A stretch of 36,389 nt of DNA from JBOHCT01 sp050699055 (GCA_050699055.1 JBOHCT010000017.1:1-36389), one strand, 5' to 3'; shown: positions 8,287 through 16,386, numbered from the stretch's first letter. The notes: generated from the letters alone by a model not told the origin. Numbers and translations are program-made.

Positions 8287-9183
8287 TCATGGGCTGCGGA
8301 CGAACACGGCCTCGCCGTGACTCACGAGGCCGGGGAAAATCGTGCCCGTGTGCATCGGGATACGGACGCAGCCGTGCGACGCGGGGGCCGGCGGCACGTA
8401 TGGCGCCCCATGCACAGCGATGCCGCCGACGAAGTACACCGGGTTGTAGAGGCGCCCGAGATCGGAGGTGCGCCACCCGTGGACCCGCCATGTCGTATGG
8501 AAGTCGCCGGTCGGCGTCACCGCGTGCGCGCAGCCGTTCTCGCTGCAGTAGTACTCCCCTGACCCCGAGGAGATGTGGCTGATCAGCGCCAACTGATCGT
8601 GCTTGTAGACGTACAGGACCTGGTGCGTGAGGTCGATCTCCACACGGTCGGCCGGCCCGCCCGGCTCCAGCGACCGTGGCGCTCGCGGGTCCGCGAGGGC
8701 CGCACGGGTCTTTGGACCCACCGCACCGTCGGCACGCAGGCGGTTGACCCTCTGGAAGGCCCACACCGCCTGCTCGGTCGTCCCTCCGAAGACTCCATCG
8801 ACGACGCCGGGGTCATAGTGCATGGTCTTGAGACGCCGTTGCAGGGCCCGCACCTTGGGGCCCTCGTCGCCTGCGCTCAGGACCTTCGGTTTCTTCGGGC
8901 GCTTCGTCGCGTCGTGCCGCTTCGTCTGCTTTGTCCGCTTCGTCGCGTCGCGCTGTGCGGGTGTGGCGTCGTCGGCCGCCGCCGAGGGAGCCGCGTGGGC
9001 GGGCCCGTCAGCGGCCGCCCGGACAGAGGACCGTGGTGACGGGGTCGCCGTTCGCTCCTGCGCTACCGGGCTGCGATCGGGCCTGTTTCCCGCCGCTTGC
9101 TCGCTGGAGGCGCTCTCTCCGAGGCACGCCTGAGTGAGCAGCACTGCGAGTACAAGCACGATCCATCCGGCGAGGCGTCTCAT
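8287..9183 (-). CDS. Lipoprotein L,D-transpeptidase with peptidoglycan-binding domain
   Basis: This enzyme forms 3-3 crosslinks in peptidoglycan outside the membrane. A type II signal peptide ends with lipobox LTQAC (C20). A disordered linker of about 75 residues, rich in Ala, Ser, Thr and Pro, ends in Lys/Arg-rich TKR repeats. A peptidoglycan-binding domain (PKVRALQRRLKTMHYDPGVVDGVFGGTTEQAVWAFQ in outline) follows at about 107-160. The YkuD catalytic domain carries AVHGAPYVPPAP and SHGCVRIP, with the active-site Cys at 272. Length is 298. GGAAGGA lies 7 nt before ATG 9183. It is monocistronic, and its downstream end faces the SOS-box region. Confidence 0.93.
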   Translation of the reverse strand: MRRLAGWIVLVLAVLLTQACLGESASSEQAAGNRPDRSPVAQERTATPSPRSSVRAAADGPAHAAPSAAADDATPAQRDATKRTKQTKRHDATKRPKKPKVLSAGDEGPKVRALQRRLKTMHYDPGVVDGVFGGTTEQAVWAFQRVNRLRADGAVGPKTRAALADPRAPRSLEPGGPADRVEIDLTHQVLYVYKHDQLALISHISSGSGEYYCSENGCAHAVTPTGDFHTTWRVHGWRTSDLGRLYNPVYFVGGIAVHGAPYVPPAPASHGCVRIPMHTGTIFPGLVSHGEAVFVRSP

Positions 9184-9431
9184 GAGTGAATCCTTCCCGG
9201 GTTCTCACCATTCGTAGACGTGCCGGACGACGATGATGTTGCGGGTTGCGAGTCACGGCTCAGTAACCATGTTCGAGCGGGGCCTTAACGGTAGCGGCAA
9301 CGCGTGGCCCGCGGGCCACGACACGGCGTCCGCGAGCACGAGAGCGCCCGACGGCGGGCGTCTGCCGGGTAAAGCGCGTCATCGCACCCGAGCCCGGCGG
9401 CCGCCCTGCCCGGTGGTCTAAGCTCGCGCAC
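9184..9431. other. Divergent intergenic region with an 18-bp palindrome
   Basis: The region separates the L,D-transpeptidase from the GNAT gene. It holds a perfect palindrome, CGTGGCCCGCGGGCCACG (9303-9320), which could be an operator for either gene or a hairpin. No other structure is recognised. Confidence 0.5.
9419..9424 (+). promoter_or_regulatory. -10 box of a leaderless GNAT transcript
   Basis: TAAGCT ends 7 nt before the GTG at 9432, the spacing expected when transcription begins at the start codon. There is no Shine-Dalgarno sequence upstream of that GTG and no clear -35 box. Confidence 0.5.
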
Positions 9432-10037
9432 GTGGAAGGGGAGATGCTCCGCGGAGTGGACGCCGCCGGTTTCGGCCCTTGGGTCGACGCGGCGGTGGAG
9501 GTATACGCCGGAGCCATGAAAGCCTCCCGTGAACAGGCTCGCGGCCGCCGCCCGATCATGGAGCGTCATCTCGGCTACCCAAACTTCCGTGCGTATCTGG
9601 CCCTCGCGGGTGAGGAGCTCGCCGGCTTCTGCTACGGGTTCCACGGCGAGCCTGGACAGTGGTGGCACGACGCCGTCGCCCGGGGGCTGACACAGAAGGC
9701 GGGCGAGGGCGTGGCTCTCTCGTGGCTCGACGAGTCGATCGAGGTCGCGGAGCTGCAGGTGATGCCGACTCGGCAGGGTGGCGGGATCGGGCGGGCCCTG
9801 CTCACCACGCTGTGCGGCGAGCGTGCCGAACGTACGGTCGTACTGTCGACCTTCGACACTGACTCGCGCGCCCGCCGACTCTACCGTTCGCTTGGCTACG
9901 TCGACCTGCTCACCGCGTTCCGCTTCCCAGGCAGCGCGGAGGTCTTCGCCGTCATGGGCGCGCCGCTGCCCCTGCCCGAGGCGGACGACGCAACCCGAGA
10001 CGGGCGTAGATCTCCCTCGTCGCCGTCGATCGGTTGA
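9432..10037 (+). CDS. GNAT-family N-acetyltransferase
   Basis: A 201-residue Gcn5-related acetyltransferase of unknown substrate. The acetyl-CoA loop is LQVMPTRQGGGIGRALLTTL (residues about 101-120), followed by VVLSTFDTDSRARRLYRSLGYVDL, the typical last strand and helix. The early part (ASREQARGRRPIMERHL) is shared by an actinobacterial subgroup often found next to metF. The GTG at 9432 is chosen from the leaderless-type -10 box; an ATG at 9444 is an alternative. The last 28 codons, beyond the conserved domain, overlap the end of metF tail to tail, so the two transcripts are complementary over 86 bp. Confidence 0.85.
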   Translation: MEGEMLRGVDAAGFGPWVDAAVEVYAGAMKASREQARGRRPIMERHLGYPNFRAYLALAGEELAGFCYGFHGEPGQWWHDAVARGLTQKAGEGVALSWLDESIEVAELQVMPTRQGGGIGRALLTTLCGERAERTVVLSTFDTDSRARRLYRSLGYVDLLTAFRFPGSAEVFAVMGAPLPLPEADDATRDGRRSPSSPSIG

Positions 10038-10941
10038 GCGTGTAGAAGTGCAGCCCCGGAGCGCCTTCGTCGAGCAGCCGCTCGGACAGCTCGCTGGCGT
10101 ACTCCACACCGATGGCCCGCACGGCGGCGGGGTCGTCCTCGACCGCATGCAGCCGTTCGGCTAGCTCGGGTGGGAACTGCGCGCCCGACAGCTGCGAGAA
10201 GCGCTCGATCTGCCGGACGTTGGTCACCGGCATGATCCCCGGGATCACGGGTGCCGCACAGCCCAGCGCGGTGACCCTGTCGCGCAGCCGGAGGTAATCC
10301 TCGGCGTAGAAGAAGAACTGGGTGATCGCGAAGTCCGCGCCGGCCCGCACCTTGTCGATGAAGAAGCGCGCGTCGGTCTCCTCGTCAGGCGAGCGCGGAT
10401 GCTTCTCTGGGAACGCGGCGACACCGACGCAGAAGTTGCCCGAGCTCTTCACGAGCCGCACGAGCTCGGCGGCGTAGGAGAACCCCCCGGGATGTCGCGT
10501 CCACTCCCCCGTCGGCTCACCGGGCGGGTCGCCGCGCAACGCGAGCACGTTGCGGACGCCGGCGGCCGCGTACGACCCGACGACACGCCGCAGCTCGGCC
10601 ACGGAGTGGTCGACCGCGGTGAGGTGCCCCATGGGGGTGAGGGTCGTCTCGGCGGCGATCCGCTCCGTGACACGTACGGTGCGGTCGCGTGTGTGTCCGC
10701 CGGCCCCGTACGTCACCGATACGAATGCTGGGTGGAGGGGCTCCAGCTCGCGGATCGCCCGCCAGAGGTTGCGCTCGCCTTCGTCGGTCTTGGGGGGGAA
10801 GAACTCGAACGAGAACGACCGCTCCCCTCGTTCGAGCAGCTCGCTGATCCTGGGCTTGAGTGGCCGCGCGAATAGGGCCGCTGGGCTCGCGGGCCCCTGA
10901 GCTTCGCCTGACCTCGTTGTCGTCGGTCGACGCAGGCCCAC
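9952..10941 (-). CDS. metF: Methylenetetrahydrofolate reductase
   Basis: MetF reduces 5,10-methylene- to 5-methyl-tetrahydrofolate for methionine synthesis. The TIM-barrel begins at SFSFEFFPPKTDEGE, with FVSVTYGAGGHTRDRT, LALRGDPPGEP, GADFAITQFFF, VIPGIMPVTN and the usual end FYTLNRSTATREIYARLGL. The frame is open to 11055, but I place the start at GTG 10941, which has GGAGGAGGGAG 8 nt upstream and gives 329 residues. That start and about 26 codons lie inside a dispersed 120-bp repeat (10859-10978). No in-frame ATG, GTG or TTG lies between the repeat and the conserved domain, so the repeat appears to supply the initiation site. Confidence 0.92.
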   Translation of the reverse strand: MGLRRPTTTRSGEAQGPASPAALFARPLKPRISELLERGERSFSFEFFPPKTDEGERNLWRAIRELEPLHPAFVSVTYGAGGHTRDRTVRVTERIAAETTLTPMGHLTAVDHSVAELRRVVGSYAAAGVRNVLALRGDPPGEPTGEWTRHPGGFSYAAELVRLVKSSGNFCVGVAAFPEKHPRSPDEETDARFFIDKVRAGADFAITQFFFYAEDYLRLRDRVTALGCAAPVIPGIMPVTNVRQIERFSQLSGAQFPPELAERLHAVEDDPAAVRAIGVEYASELSERLLDEGAPGLHFYTLNRSTATREIYARLGLRRPPRAGAAARP

Positions 10942-10978
10942 TGCGACTCCCTCCTCCGCCTCGCCATGCTCGCTCAGC
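10859..10978 (-). repeat. Dispersed 120-bp element A, copy 1
   Basis: This copy matches 36270-36389 with two differences in 120 positions. Read on the minus strand it carries GGAGGAGGGAG, a GTG start, and about 27 sense codons that run in frame into metF. A diverged third copy lies at 13702-13768. The edge nearest metF is exactly where sequence identity to copy 2 ends. Confidence 0.9.
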
Positions 10979-11139
10979 TGACCCGCTCCCTGACCCACCG
11001 CCCTACCTGCGCGGCCACTGAGCCCGGACGCGACCGTCGGGTACGGAACAGACATGCGCCTCAGGCTAGTGGCAATCCCGCTGAGACACCGGCTTCCCCG
11101 GCGAGGTTCGGCGGCGGCCGGTGCGGTACGAGCGGGAGA

Positions 11140-11838
11140 TCAATGAGCCGAACGGAGCCGACGTGCCAGCTCGGTGGCTGCCGCCCGGGGGTCGCCGGCC
11201 TCGGTGATCGCGCGTACGACAACGGCGCGACGCGCTCCGCGCGCGATCACGTCGTCGATGTTGCCGAGGCCGATCCCCCCGATCGCGAACCACGGCCGAC
11301 CGAGGCCTCGCGACGCGGCGTACGACAGCAGCTCCGGGCCCGCGGCGGGACGCCCGGGCTTCGTCGGTGTCGTCCAGGCCGGGCCGACGCAGAAGTAGTC
11401 GGCGCCAGGCTCCTCGGCGGCGGCGTCAACCTGCCCCCGGCCATGGGTGGACCTGCCGATCAGCACGTCGTCGCCGACGATCTCGCGTGCGAGGGAAACC
11501 GGCAGGTCGTCCTGGCCGAGGTGCAGGATGTCGGGCCGGACGACGTGCGCGATGTCGGCCCGGTCATTGACGGCGAGCAACGTGCCGTGGCGCGCGCAGG
11601 CGGCACGGAAGACCGAGAGGTACTCGATCTCCTGACGCGCCTCCAGGTCTTTCTGGCGCAGCTGGACGATGTCGACGCCCCCGGCGAGCGCCGAGTCGAG
11701 GAACTTCTCGAGATCGCCCTGGTGCTCGCGCGCGTCGGTGCAGAGGTACAGCCGTGCGTCTGCGAGGCGAGCCAGCCGAGCGCCACGGTCCGCCCCAGCC
11801 CTAGAAGTCACAGCCCTAGAAGCCGAGGGCCTGGGCAC
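11140..11838 (-). CDS. thiE: Thiamine-phosphate synthase
   Basis: ThiE couples the pyrimidine and thiazole halves of thiamine. Motifs in order are RLYLCTDAREHQGDL, GGVDIVQLRQKDLEARQEI, LLAVNDRADIA, LHLGQDDLPV, IGRSTHG, ADYFCVGPAWTTPTKPGRPA and FAIGGIGLGNI. Length is 232, with about 18 residues more than the core at the N-terminus. GTG 11838 is chosen because AGGAGG lies 9 nt upstream inside the preceding gene, which it overlaps by 23 bp. A near-perfect 14-bp tandem repeat (TTCTAGGGCTG twice) spans the overlap and the first codons. It supplies the step that uses the product of the thiOSG cluster 2 kb to the right. Confidence 0.94.
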   Translation of the reverse strand: MPRPSASRAVTSRAGADRGARLARLADARLYLCTDAREHQGDLEKFLDSALAGGVDIVQLRQKDLEARQEIEYLSVFRAACARHGTLLAVNDRADIAHVVRPDILHLGQDDLPVSLAREIVGDDVLIGRSTHGRGQVDAAAEEPGADYFCVGPAWTTPTKPGRPAAGPELLSYAASRGLGRPWFAIGGIGLGNIDDVIARGARRAVVVRAITEAGDPRAAATELARRLRSAH

Positions 11839-12178
11839 GGCGGCGCACCTCCTTCCCGCGGTTCTCGGCCAACGCCCGCACGGGGGGGCCGGGCAGTGAG
11901 TCGTCGGGGGTGAACAGCCACCGCAGCGACTCGACCTCGTCGTATCCCGCGTCCGACAGCAGGGTGAGGGTCCCGGAAAGGCCCTTCAGGATCTGGCCGT
12001 CCAGGACGAACGCCGCCGGTATCTGCAGCCCTTCGTCCTGTCGCTCGACACCGACGATCGCGTGCTCACGCAGCATCCGCTTGATCTGGCCGGTGCCGAC
12101 GCCCATCCGGTCGGCGGCGTCCGCGGTGTTGAGCCAGTCGCCCACGAGCGCGTCGGTCTGGGAGTCGATTCGTGCCAC
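11816..12178 (-). CDS. Rv2175c-like helix-turn-helix DNA-binding protein
   Basis: A 120-residue homologue of mycobacterial Rv2175c, a DNA-binding protein that is a substrate of the kinase PknL. The N-terminal half has a winged helix-turn-helix (DWLNTADAADRMGVGTGQIKRMLREHAI); the C-terminal half has LDGQILKGLSGTLTLLSDAGYDEVESLRWLFTPDDSLPG and a basic end. GTG 12178 gives the usual family N-terminus MARIDSQTD; a GGAGG lies about 15 nt upstream, rather far. Its 3' end overlaps thiE. A PASTA kinase is encoded about 4 kb away, which makes phosphorylation of this protein plausible but unproven. Confidence 0.88.
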   Translation of the reverse strand: MARIDSQTDALVGDWLNTADAADRMGVGTGQIKRMLREHAIVGVERQDEGLQIPAAFVLDGQILKGLSGTLTLLSDAGYDEVESLRWLFTPDDSLPGPPVRALAENRGKEVRRRAQALGF

Positions 12179-12320
12179 CCCTCTAGAGTGCCACCTCCAC
12201 GGGCACGCGGGCCGCGACACGCGGCGCTCGCCGCGCCCCCACGCCAACATCCGCGTTCGAGGTTGGAGACGACGGGAAAGCACCACTCCGTACCGCGGAG
12301 ACGGATCAGCGGAGCGACGG

Positions 12321-13496
12321 TCAGACCTGTGTGGCGCAGTCGCGGACACGCACCGCGGGGTCCGCGAGGCGGTCACGGTCGACCGGCCTCCCCGACGCGA
12401 TGAGCTTGCGGGCCTGCACCATGTCCCGTGGCCGGTCGACGCTGAGCAACGCCACCAACCGCTCGCCGCGCAGCCAGCACGCGGCCCAGTCACCTCTGCG
12501 GGGGTCGCCGCGCCACAGCAGCTCGTCGGCGACCGGATGGTAGCCGACGTACTGGAGCATCCTGCCGTGCTGCTCGGACCAGAAGTACGGCACGGGATCG
12601 TAGGCTCGCTCCGCACCGAGGAGGACGGCGGCCGCCGTGTCCGGGGCGCGCAGGGCGTCGTCCCAGTGCTCGACGTGGACCCGTGCGCCGAACCTCGGCG
12701 ACCACCAGTCGGCGCAGTCGCCGACCGCGACGATTCCCGCCATGCTCGTACGCAGCGACTCGTCCACGACGACGGCCCCGTCGATCGTCACGCCCGAGCC
12801 GGCGAGCCAGGCGACGGCGGGACGCACGCCGACAGCTACGAGAACCTCGTCCGCGGGCAGCAGCTCACCGTCCGCGAGCTGGACCCCCTCCCGCTCCACC
12901 GAGGCCACCGCGGCGCCGAGGCGCAGCGCGACGCCGGTTTCCGCGTACCAGGACTCCGTGTGCCGGCCGATCCCCGCCCCGACGGCGGTCGCGAGCGGCG
13001 CCTCGCCTGCCTCGACGACGGTCACCCGGCACCCGGCCGCGGCCGCCGCCGTAGCCACCTCCGCTCCGATCCACCCGGCGCCGACGACCACGAGCCGGGT
13101 ACCTGGACGCAGCGATCCTCGGAGGGCACGGGCGTCGTCCACGGTACGCAGCAGCCGTGACCGGCTGTCGCCGGGAAGACGAGTGGGCTCGGCGCCCGTG
13201 GCGATGACGAGCCCGTCGAAGGCGTACGTCGCTCTGTCGGTATCGACGGTCCCGCTGCGCAGGGCGGTCGCCCGCTCCTCCAGCCGAAGCTCGACCCCGA
13301 GCCTGTCCCAGTCCGCCTCCAGCGTCGTGTCGTCGACCTCGCCGCGCAGCAGGGCCTTCGACAGCGGCGGCCGCTCGTACGGCAGGTGCGGCTCGGCGCC
13401 GATCAGTGTCACCTGTCCCGTGTATCCCCGCTCCCGCAGCGCCTCGGCGCTGCGCAGCCCGGCCAGGCCGGCTCCGACGATGACAACGCGCTCCAC
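12321..13496 (-). CDS. FAD-dependent NAD(P)H:ferredoxin reductase-like oxidoreductase
   Basis: This flavoprotein resembles the ferredoxin/rubredoxin reductases of oxygenase and P450 systems. The FAD-binding VVIVGAGLAGLRSAEALRERG starts at residue 3. ERPPLSKALL is the signature of this subgroup. The NAD(P)-binding site is LVVVGAGWIGAEVATAAAAAG near residue 145, the FAD ribityl site is GIVAVGDCADW, and the C-terminal domain has HVEHWDDAL. Length is 391. GTG 13496 has a TAGGGT -10 box 8 nt upstream and no ribosome-binding site, suggesting a leaderless transcript. It is divergent from the thiamine cluster; no ferredoxin gene is near. Electron partner unknown. Confidence 0.88.
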   Translation of the reverse strand: MERVVIVGAGLAGLRSAEALRERGYTGQVTLIGAEPHLPYERPPLSKALLRGEVDDTTLEADWDRLGVELRLEERATALRSGTVDTDRATYAFDGLVIATGAEPTRLPGDSRSRLLRTVDDARALRGSLRPGTRLVVVGAGWIGAEVATAAAAAGCRVTVVEAGEAPLATAVGAGIGRHTESWYAETGVALRLGAAVASVEREGVQLADGELLPADEVLVAVGVRPAVAWLAGSGVTIDGAVVVDESLRTSMAGIVAVGDCADWWSPRFGARVHVEHWDDALRAPDTAAAVLLGAERAYDPVPYFWSEQHGRMLQYVGYHPVADELLWRGDPRRGDWAACWLRGERLVALLSVDRPRDMVQARKLIASGRPVDRDRLADPAVRVRDCATQV

Positions 13497-13504
13497 AGGC
13501 CCAG

Positions 13505-13510
13505 ACCCTA
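13505..13510 (-). promoter_or_regulatory. -10 box of leaderless oxidoreductase transcript
   Basis: TAGGGT on the minus strand lies 8 nt before the GTG at 13496, with no Shine-Dalgarno sequence between them. Confidence 0.45.
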
Positions 13511-13701
13511 AGGGCGTAGCCGCCGTGATCATGGAGGACCCGCCAGCACCAGGTGACGAGATGTACCACGGCCACACCGCCGCGTCGGCTCCCCCAGCGA
13601 TACGGCTTGTCGCGTGTCGGAAGTCTTCTTCACCCTGGCGGTGCCCAGGCGGCGCCTCGCCGCGCCCCATCCCCACGAAAACGCTGCCGCGTTTCCGCGG
13701 G

Positions 13702-13768
13702 GACCCCGGGGTCGTCAGTCGACGCAGGGCCCACTGCGCCTCCTTCCTCCGCCTTGCGATCCATCCGC
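13702..13768 (-). repeat. Dispersed element A, diverged copy 3
   Basis: Shares GTCGACGCAG-GCCCACTGCG and the CCTCC-rich block with copies 1 and 2, in the same orientation, and again holds a purine-rich Shine-Dalgarno-like block 5 nt before a GTG (13734 on the minus strand). The half nearest the downstream gene has diverged beyond recognition. It lies about 200 bp upstream of the oxidoreductase. Confidence 0.6.
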
Positions 13769-13850
13769 CTGGACCGCCGCCACTGGCAAAGGACCTCCGA
13801 CACGCGACACTAGCGTCAAGCTCGCGGAATGCTGCGCACGGCCTGCCCGT

Positions 13851-13856
13851 TAAGCT
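13851..13856 (+). promoter_or_regulatory. Candidate -10 box of the thiOSG operon
   Basis: TAAGCT would place the transcription start near 13863, just ahead of the TPP riboswitch. No good -35 is seen. Confidence 0.35.
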
Positions 13857-13865
13857 CACTAGAGA

Positions 13866-13980
13866 CGCGGGAGTCCGGTCGAACCGGGCTGAGAGGGGGG
13901 CTGTGAGCCCCCGACCGCCAGGACACGTCCGCGGGCCGGGCGGGTCCTAGACCTGATCCGGGTCATACCGGCGAAGGGAG
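13866..13980 (+). ncRNA. TPP riboswitch (THI element)
   Basis: The aptamer core is clear: CGGGCTGAGAGG (about 13885-13896) and ACCTGATCCGGGTCATACCG (from 13951), followed by GCGAAGGGAG. A variable stem of Gs and Cs lies between. The 3' end of the aptamer, GAAGGGAGGGG, is also the ribosome-binding site of thiO, 8 nt ahead of its ATG. Thiamine pyrophosphate binding should therefore hide the site and block translation, the usual arrangement in actinobacteria. Confidence 0.95.
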
Positions 13981-13990
13981 GGGCCCAAGT

Positions 13991-15205
13991 ATGCGGAGCC
14001 GGAGCTGGAGCCGGCAGGCAGAGAGACACGAAGGCGGAGCCGGAGCTGGCGCCGGCCAGAAGGGTGAGTCCGACCACGACGTCGTCGTGGTCGGCGGTGG
14101 GGTCATCGGTCTTTCGATCGCCTGGCGAGTGGCCGCGCGAGGGCGTTCGGTGGTCGTGGCCGACCCCGAACCCGGGAGCCAGGCGTCGTACGCCGCGGCG
14201 GGCATGCTCGCGCCCGTCACGGAGGCGACGTACGGCGAGGAGGCGCTGCTCAGGCTCGGCCTCGACTCGGTCGAGCGCTACCCCTCGTTCGTTCAGGAGC
14301 TGGAGGAGGCCAGCGGTGTCGACACGGGCTTCCGCACCGAGGGCACCCTTGACGTCGCCTTCGACGCCGACGATGTCGCGGTCCTCGACGACCTGCAGCG
14401 CTACCAGGACTCCCTCGGCATGCACGCCGAGCGGCTGGGCAGACGCGAGACCCGGGCTCTCGAGCCGATGCTCGCGCCGTCCGTACGAGGTGGGCTGTAT
14501 GCCGCGGACGACCGCTCGATCGACCCGCGGCGGCTGTGCCGAGCGCTGCTCGCGGCGGCGGAGCGGGTGGGCGCCGAGATCCGCAGGGAGCGCGTCGAGC
14601 GGCTTGTCGTGGAGCACGACGAGGCCGCTGGCGTACGCCTCCGCGGCGGTCACAGGCTGCGCGCGCCGCAGACCGTGCTCGCCGCCGGATGCTGGTCGGA
14701 CGCCCTCGACGGCATCCCACCCGGCGTCGCCCCACCCGTACGGCCGGTGAAGGGGCAGATCCTCCGGCTGCGCACCGACCAGACGTTCGTCACCCACACG
14801 GTACGAGGGATCGTGAGAGGCTTCTCGATCTACGTCGTACCGCGCCTGGACGGCGAGATCGTCGTCGGCTCGACGGTCGAGGAGATGGGGTTCGACACCC
14901 GCGTCACCGCGGGAGGGGCCTGGTACCTGCTCCGCGACGCGCACGAGCTGCTTCCCGGTGTTACCGAGCTCGAGCTCGCCGAGATCCATGCGGGGCTGCG
15001 CCCGGGTTCCCCCGATAACGCACCGGTCATCGGGCCGACGAGCCTGCCCGGCCTGGTCGCGGCGACCGGGCACTTCAGGAACGGTGTGCTGCTCACGCCG
15101 GTGACCGCGGACAGCGTCAGCGAGCTCCTCGTCGACGGCACCGTCCCCGCGGTCCTGCGGCCGTTCTCCGCGCAGCGTTTCGAACACGAGGACACACACG
15201 TATGA
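13991..15205 (+). CDS. thiO: Glycine oxidase ThiO
   Basis: ThiO oxidises glycine to the iminoacetate needed for the thiazole ring. The FAD site VVVVGGGVIGLSIAWRVAARG begins near residue 31; ASYAAAGMLAPVTEA is the family signature; the C-terminal half has RPVKGQILRLR, YVVPRLDGEIVVGSTVEEMGFDT and the end motif GLVAATGHFRNGVLLTPVTA. Length is 404. ATG 13991 is the only in-frame start behind the riboswitch. It gives a 28-residue leader that contains a 22-bp direct repeat (13993-14014 and 14034-14055) translated in two different frames, so the leader is probably not functional. The stop overlaps thiS as ATGA. Confidence 0.95.
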   Translation: MRSRSWSRQAERHEGGAGAGAGQKGESDHDVVVVGGGVIGLSIAWRVAARGRSVVVADPEPGSQASYAAAGMLAPVTEATYGEEALLRLGLDSVERYPSFVQELEEASGVDTGFRTEGTLDVAFDADDVAVLDDLQRYQDSLGMHAERLGRRETRALEPMLAPSVRGGLYAADDRSIDPRRLCRALLAAAERVGAEIRRERVERLVVEHDEAAGVRLRGGHRLRAPQTVLAAGCWSDALDGIPPGVAPPVRPVKGQILRLRTDQTFVTHTVRGIVRGFSIYVVPRLDGEIVVGSTVEEMGFDTRVTAGGAWYLLRDAHELLPGVTELELAEIHAGLRPGSPDNAPVIGPTSLPGLVAATGHFRNGVLLTPVTADSVSELLVDGTVPAVLRPFSAQRFEHEDTHV

Positions 15206-15402
15206 CTGTCATGGTCAACGGCGAGCCACGCGAGGTCGGCGGGGACGCGACGATCGCAGGGGTTGTCGCGACGGTCATCGACGCGCCCAGCGGTGTCGCG
15301 GTCGCCCTCAACGGCGACGTCATCGCGCGCGGAGACTGGGAGACCACCCGACTCGACGACGGCGACCGGCTCGAGGTGCTGACCGCCGTCCAAGGGGGCT
15401 GA
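15202..15402 (+). CDS. thiS: Sulfur carrier protein ThiS
   Basis: A 66-residue ubiquitin-like protein whose C-terminal Gly-Gly (VQGG) is adenylated and converted to thiocarboxylate to give sulfur to the thiazole. It starts MTVMVNGEPREV and contains VAVALNGDVIARGDW, both typical. Its ATG overlaps the thiO stop, and thiG follows after 9 bp. No thiF adenylyltransferase gene is in the window, so it must be elsewhere. Confidence 0.96.
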   Translation: MTVMVNGEPREVGGDATIAGVVATVIDAPSGVAVALNGDVIARGDWETTRLDDGDRLEVLTAVQGG

Positions 15403-15411
15403 GTTCAAGAA

Positions 15412-16188
15412 ATGGAGGATCCCTTCGTCCTCGCGGGCGAGAAGTTCTCGTCGCGGCTGATCACGGGTACCGGAGGAGCACCCAGCCTCGAGGCGCTGGA
15501 GCACGGACTGATCGCCTCGGGCACCGAGATCACGACGGTCGCGATGCGGCGCGTGGATCCACAGGTCAAGGGCTCGGTGTTCGATCTGCTGCGCCGGCGG
15601 GGCATCCGGGTACTGCCCAACACCGCGGGGTGCTTCACCGCGGGCGAGGCAGCCCTCACCGCGCGACTCGCGCGCGAGGCGCTCGACACCGACTGGGTGA
15701 AGCTCGAGGTGATCGCCGACGAGCACACCCTCCTCCCAGACCCCGTCGAGCTACTCGCCGCGGCGGAGCAGCTCATCGACGACGGCTTCGTGGTCCTGCC
15801 GTACACCAACGACGATCCCGTACTCGCGCGCCGGCTCGAACAGCTCGGGTGCGCCGCGGTGATGCCGCTCGGCTCGCCTATCGGCTCCGGCCTCGGCATC
15901 CGCAACCCGCACAACATCCGGCTGATCGTCGAGGGCGCGAGCGTCCCTGTCGTTCTCGACGCCGGCATCGGTACCGCGAGCGACGCCGCACTCGCGATGG
16001 AGCTCGGGTGCGATGCCGTCCTGCTCTCCTCGTCGGTGACGCGGGCGCGGTCGCCCGCGCTCATGGGCGAGGCGATGCGCAAGGGCGTCGAGGCGGGGCG
16101 TCTGGCGAGCCGGGCGGGGCGTATCCCACGGCGCACCTTCGCCACGGCGTCGACGTCCGCGGAGGGTCGCCCGGACCTCGCCTTTTGA
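15412..16188 (+). CDS. thiG: Thiazole synthase ThiG
   Basis: ThiG forms the thiazole phosphate ring from deoxyxylulose phosphate, iminoglycine (from ThiO) and ThiS thiocarboxylate. SSRLITGTGG is the N-terminal signature; the Schiff-base lysine is K97 in WVKLEV; LPNTAGC, VMPLGSPIGSGLGI, PVVLDAGIGTASDAA and GCDAVLLSSSV follow in order. Length of 258 is normal. The ATG at 15412 is 9 bp after thiS. A weak AAG-rich sequence precedes it, so coupling to thiS is likely. It ends the riboswitch-controlled operon and is followed by a 20-bp inverted repeat. Confidence 0.96.
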   Translation: MEDPFVLAGEKFSSRLITGTGGAPSLEALEHGLIASGTEITTVAMRRVDPQVKGSVFDLLRRRGIRVLPNTAGCFTAGEAALTARLAREALDTDWVKLEVIADEHTLLPDPVELLAAAEQLIDDGFVVLPYTNDDPVLARRLEQLGCAAVMPLGSPIGSGLGIRNPHNIRLIVEGASVPVVLDAGIGTASDAALAMELGCDAVLLSSSVTRARSPALMGEAMRKGVEAGRLASRAGRIPRRTFATASTSAEGRPDLAF

Positions 16189-16222
16189 GCTCCGCCGCCC
16201 CGCGCCCCTGACCCCCAACGAC

Positions 16223-16286
16223 CGCCGATCGTGAAGTTATTGCTGTCTCGGCCGGCCGGGAGGGGTCAATATCTTCAAGATCGGCG
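16223..16286. repeat. Long inverted repeat between thiG and the kinase
   Basis: Arms 16223-16242 and 16267-16286 pair at 18 of 20 positions (CGCCGATC then TGAAG and TATTG), around a 24-nt GC-rich loop. The arms hold the only AT-rich stretch nearby. No T-run follows. It could act as a bidirectional hairpin terminator or be a remnant of a small palindromic element. Confidence 0.7.
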
Positions 16287-16372
16287 CGGGGCGGGGGCGA
16301 CGCACGGGATGGCCCGGCACGCGACGCGCCGCGATCCGTGCCGTCTTCCCCTGATCGCGGCCGGGTCACCCG

Positions 16373-16378
16373 TACACT
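16373..16378 (+). promoter_or_regulatory. -10 box of leaderless kinase transcript
   Basis: TACACT lies 8 nt before the GTG at 16387 with no Shine-Dalgarno sequence, suggesting transcription starts at or next to the start codon. Confidence 0.5.
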
Positions 16379-16386
16379 CGTGGCCC

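Noticed and set aside
8881..8950. CTTCGTC repeats within the L,D-transpeptidase gene as a regulatory repeat
   Set aside because: They encode the Lys/Arg/Thr linker (TKR units) of the lipoprotein and are explained by protein composition.
13497..13859. Upstream extension of the oxidoreductase frame to 13859
   Set aside because: The extension crosses a dispersed repeat and lacks similarity; the FAD motif begins right after GTG 13496, as expected for the family.
13859..15199. Minus-strand frame of 446 codons opposite thiO and the TPP riboswitch
   Set aside because: thiO, thiS and the riboswitch are unmistakable on the other strand; the antisense translation shows only GC-bias composition.
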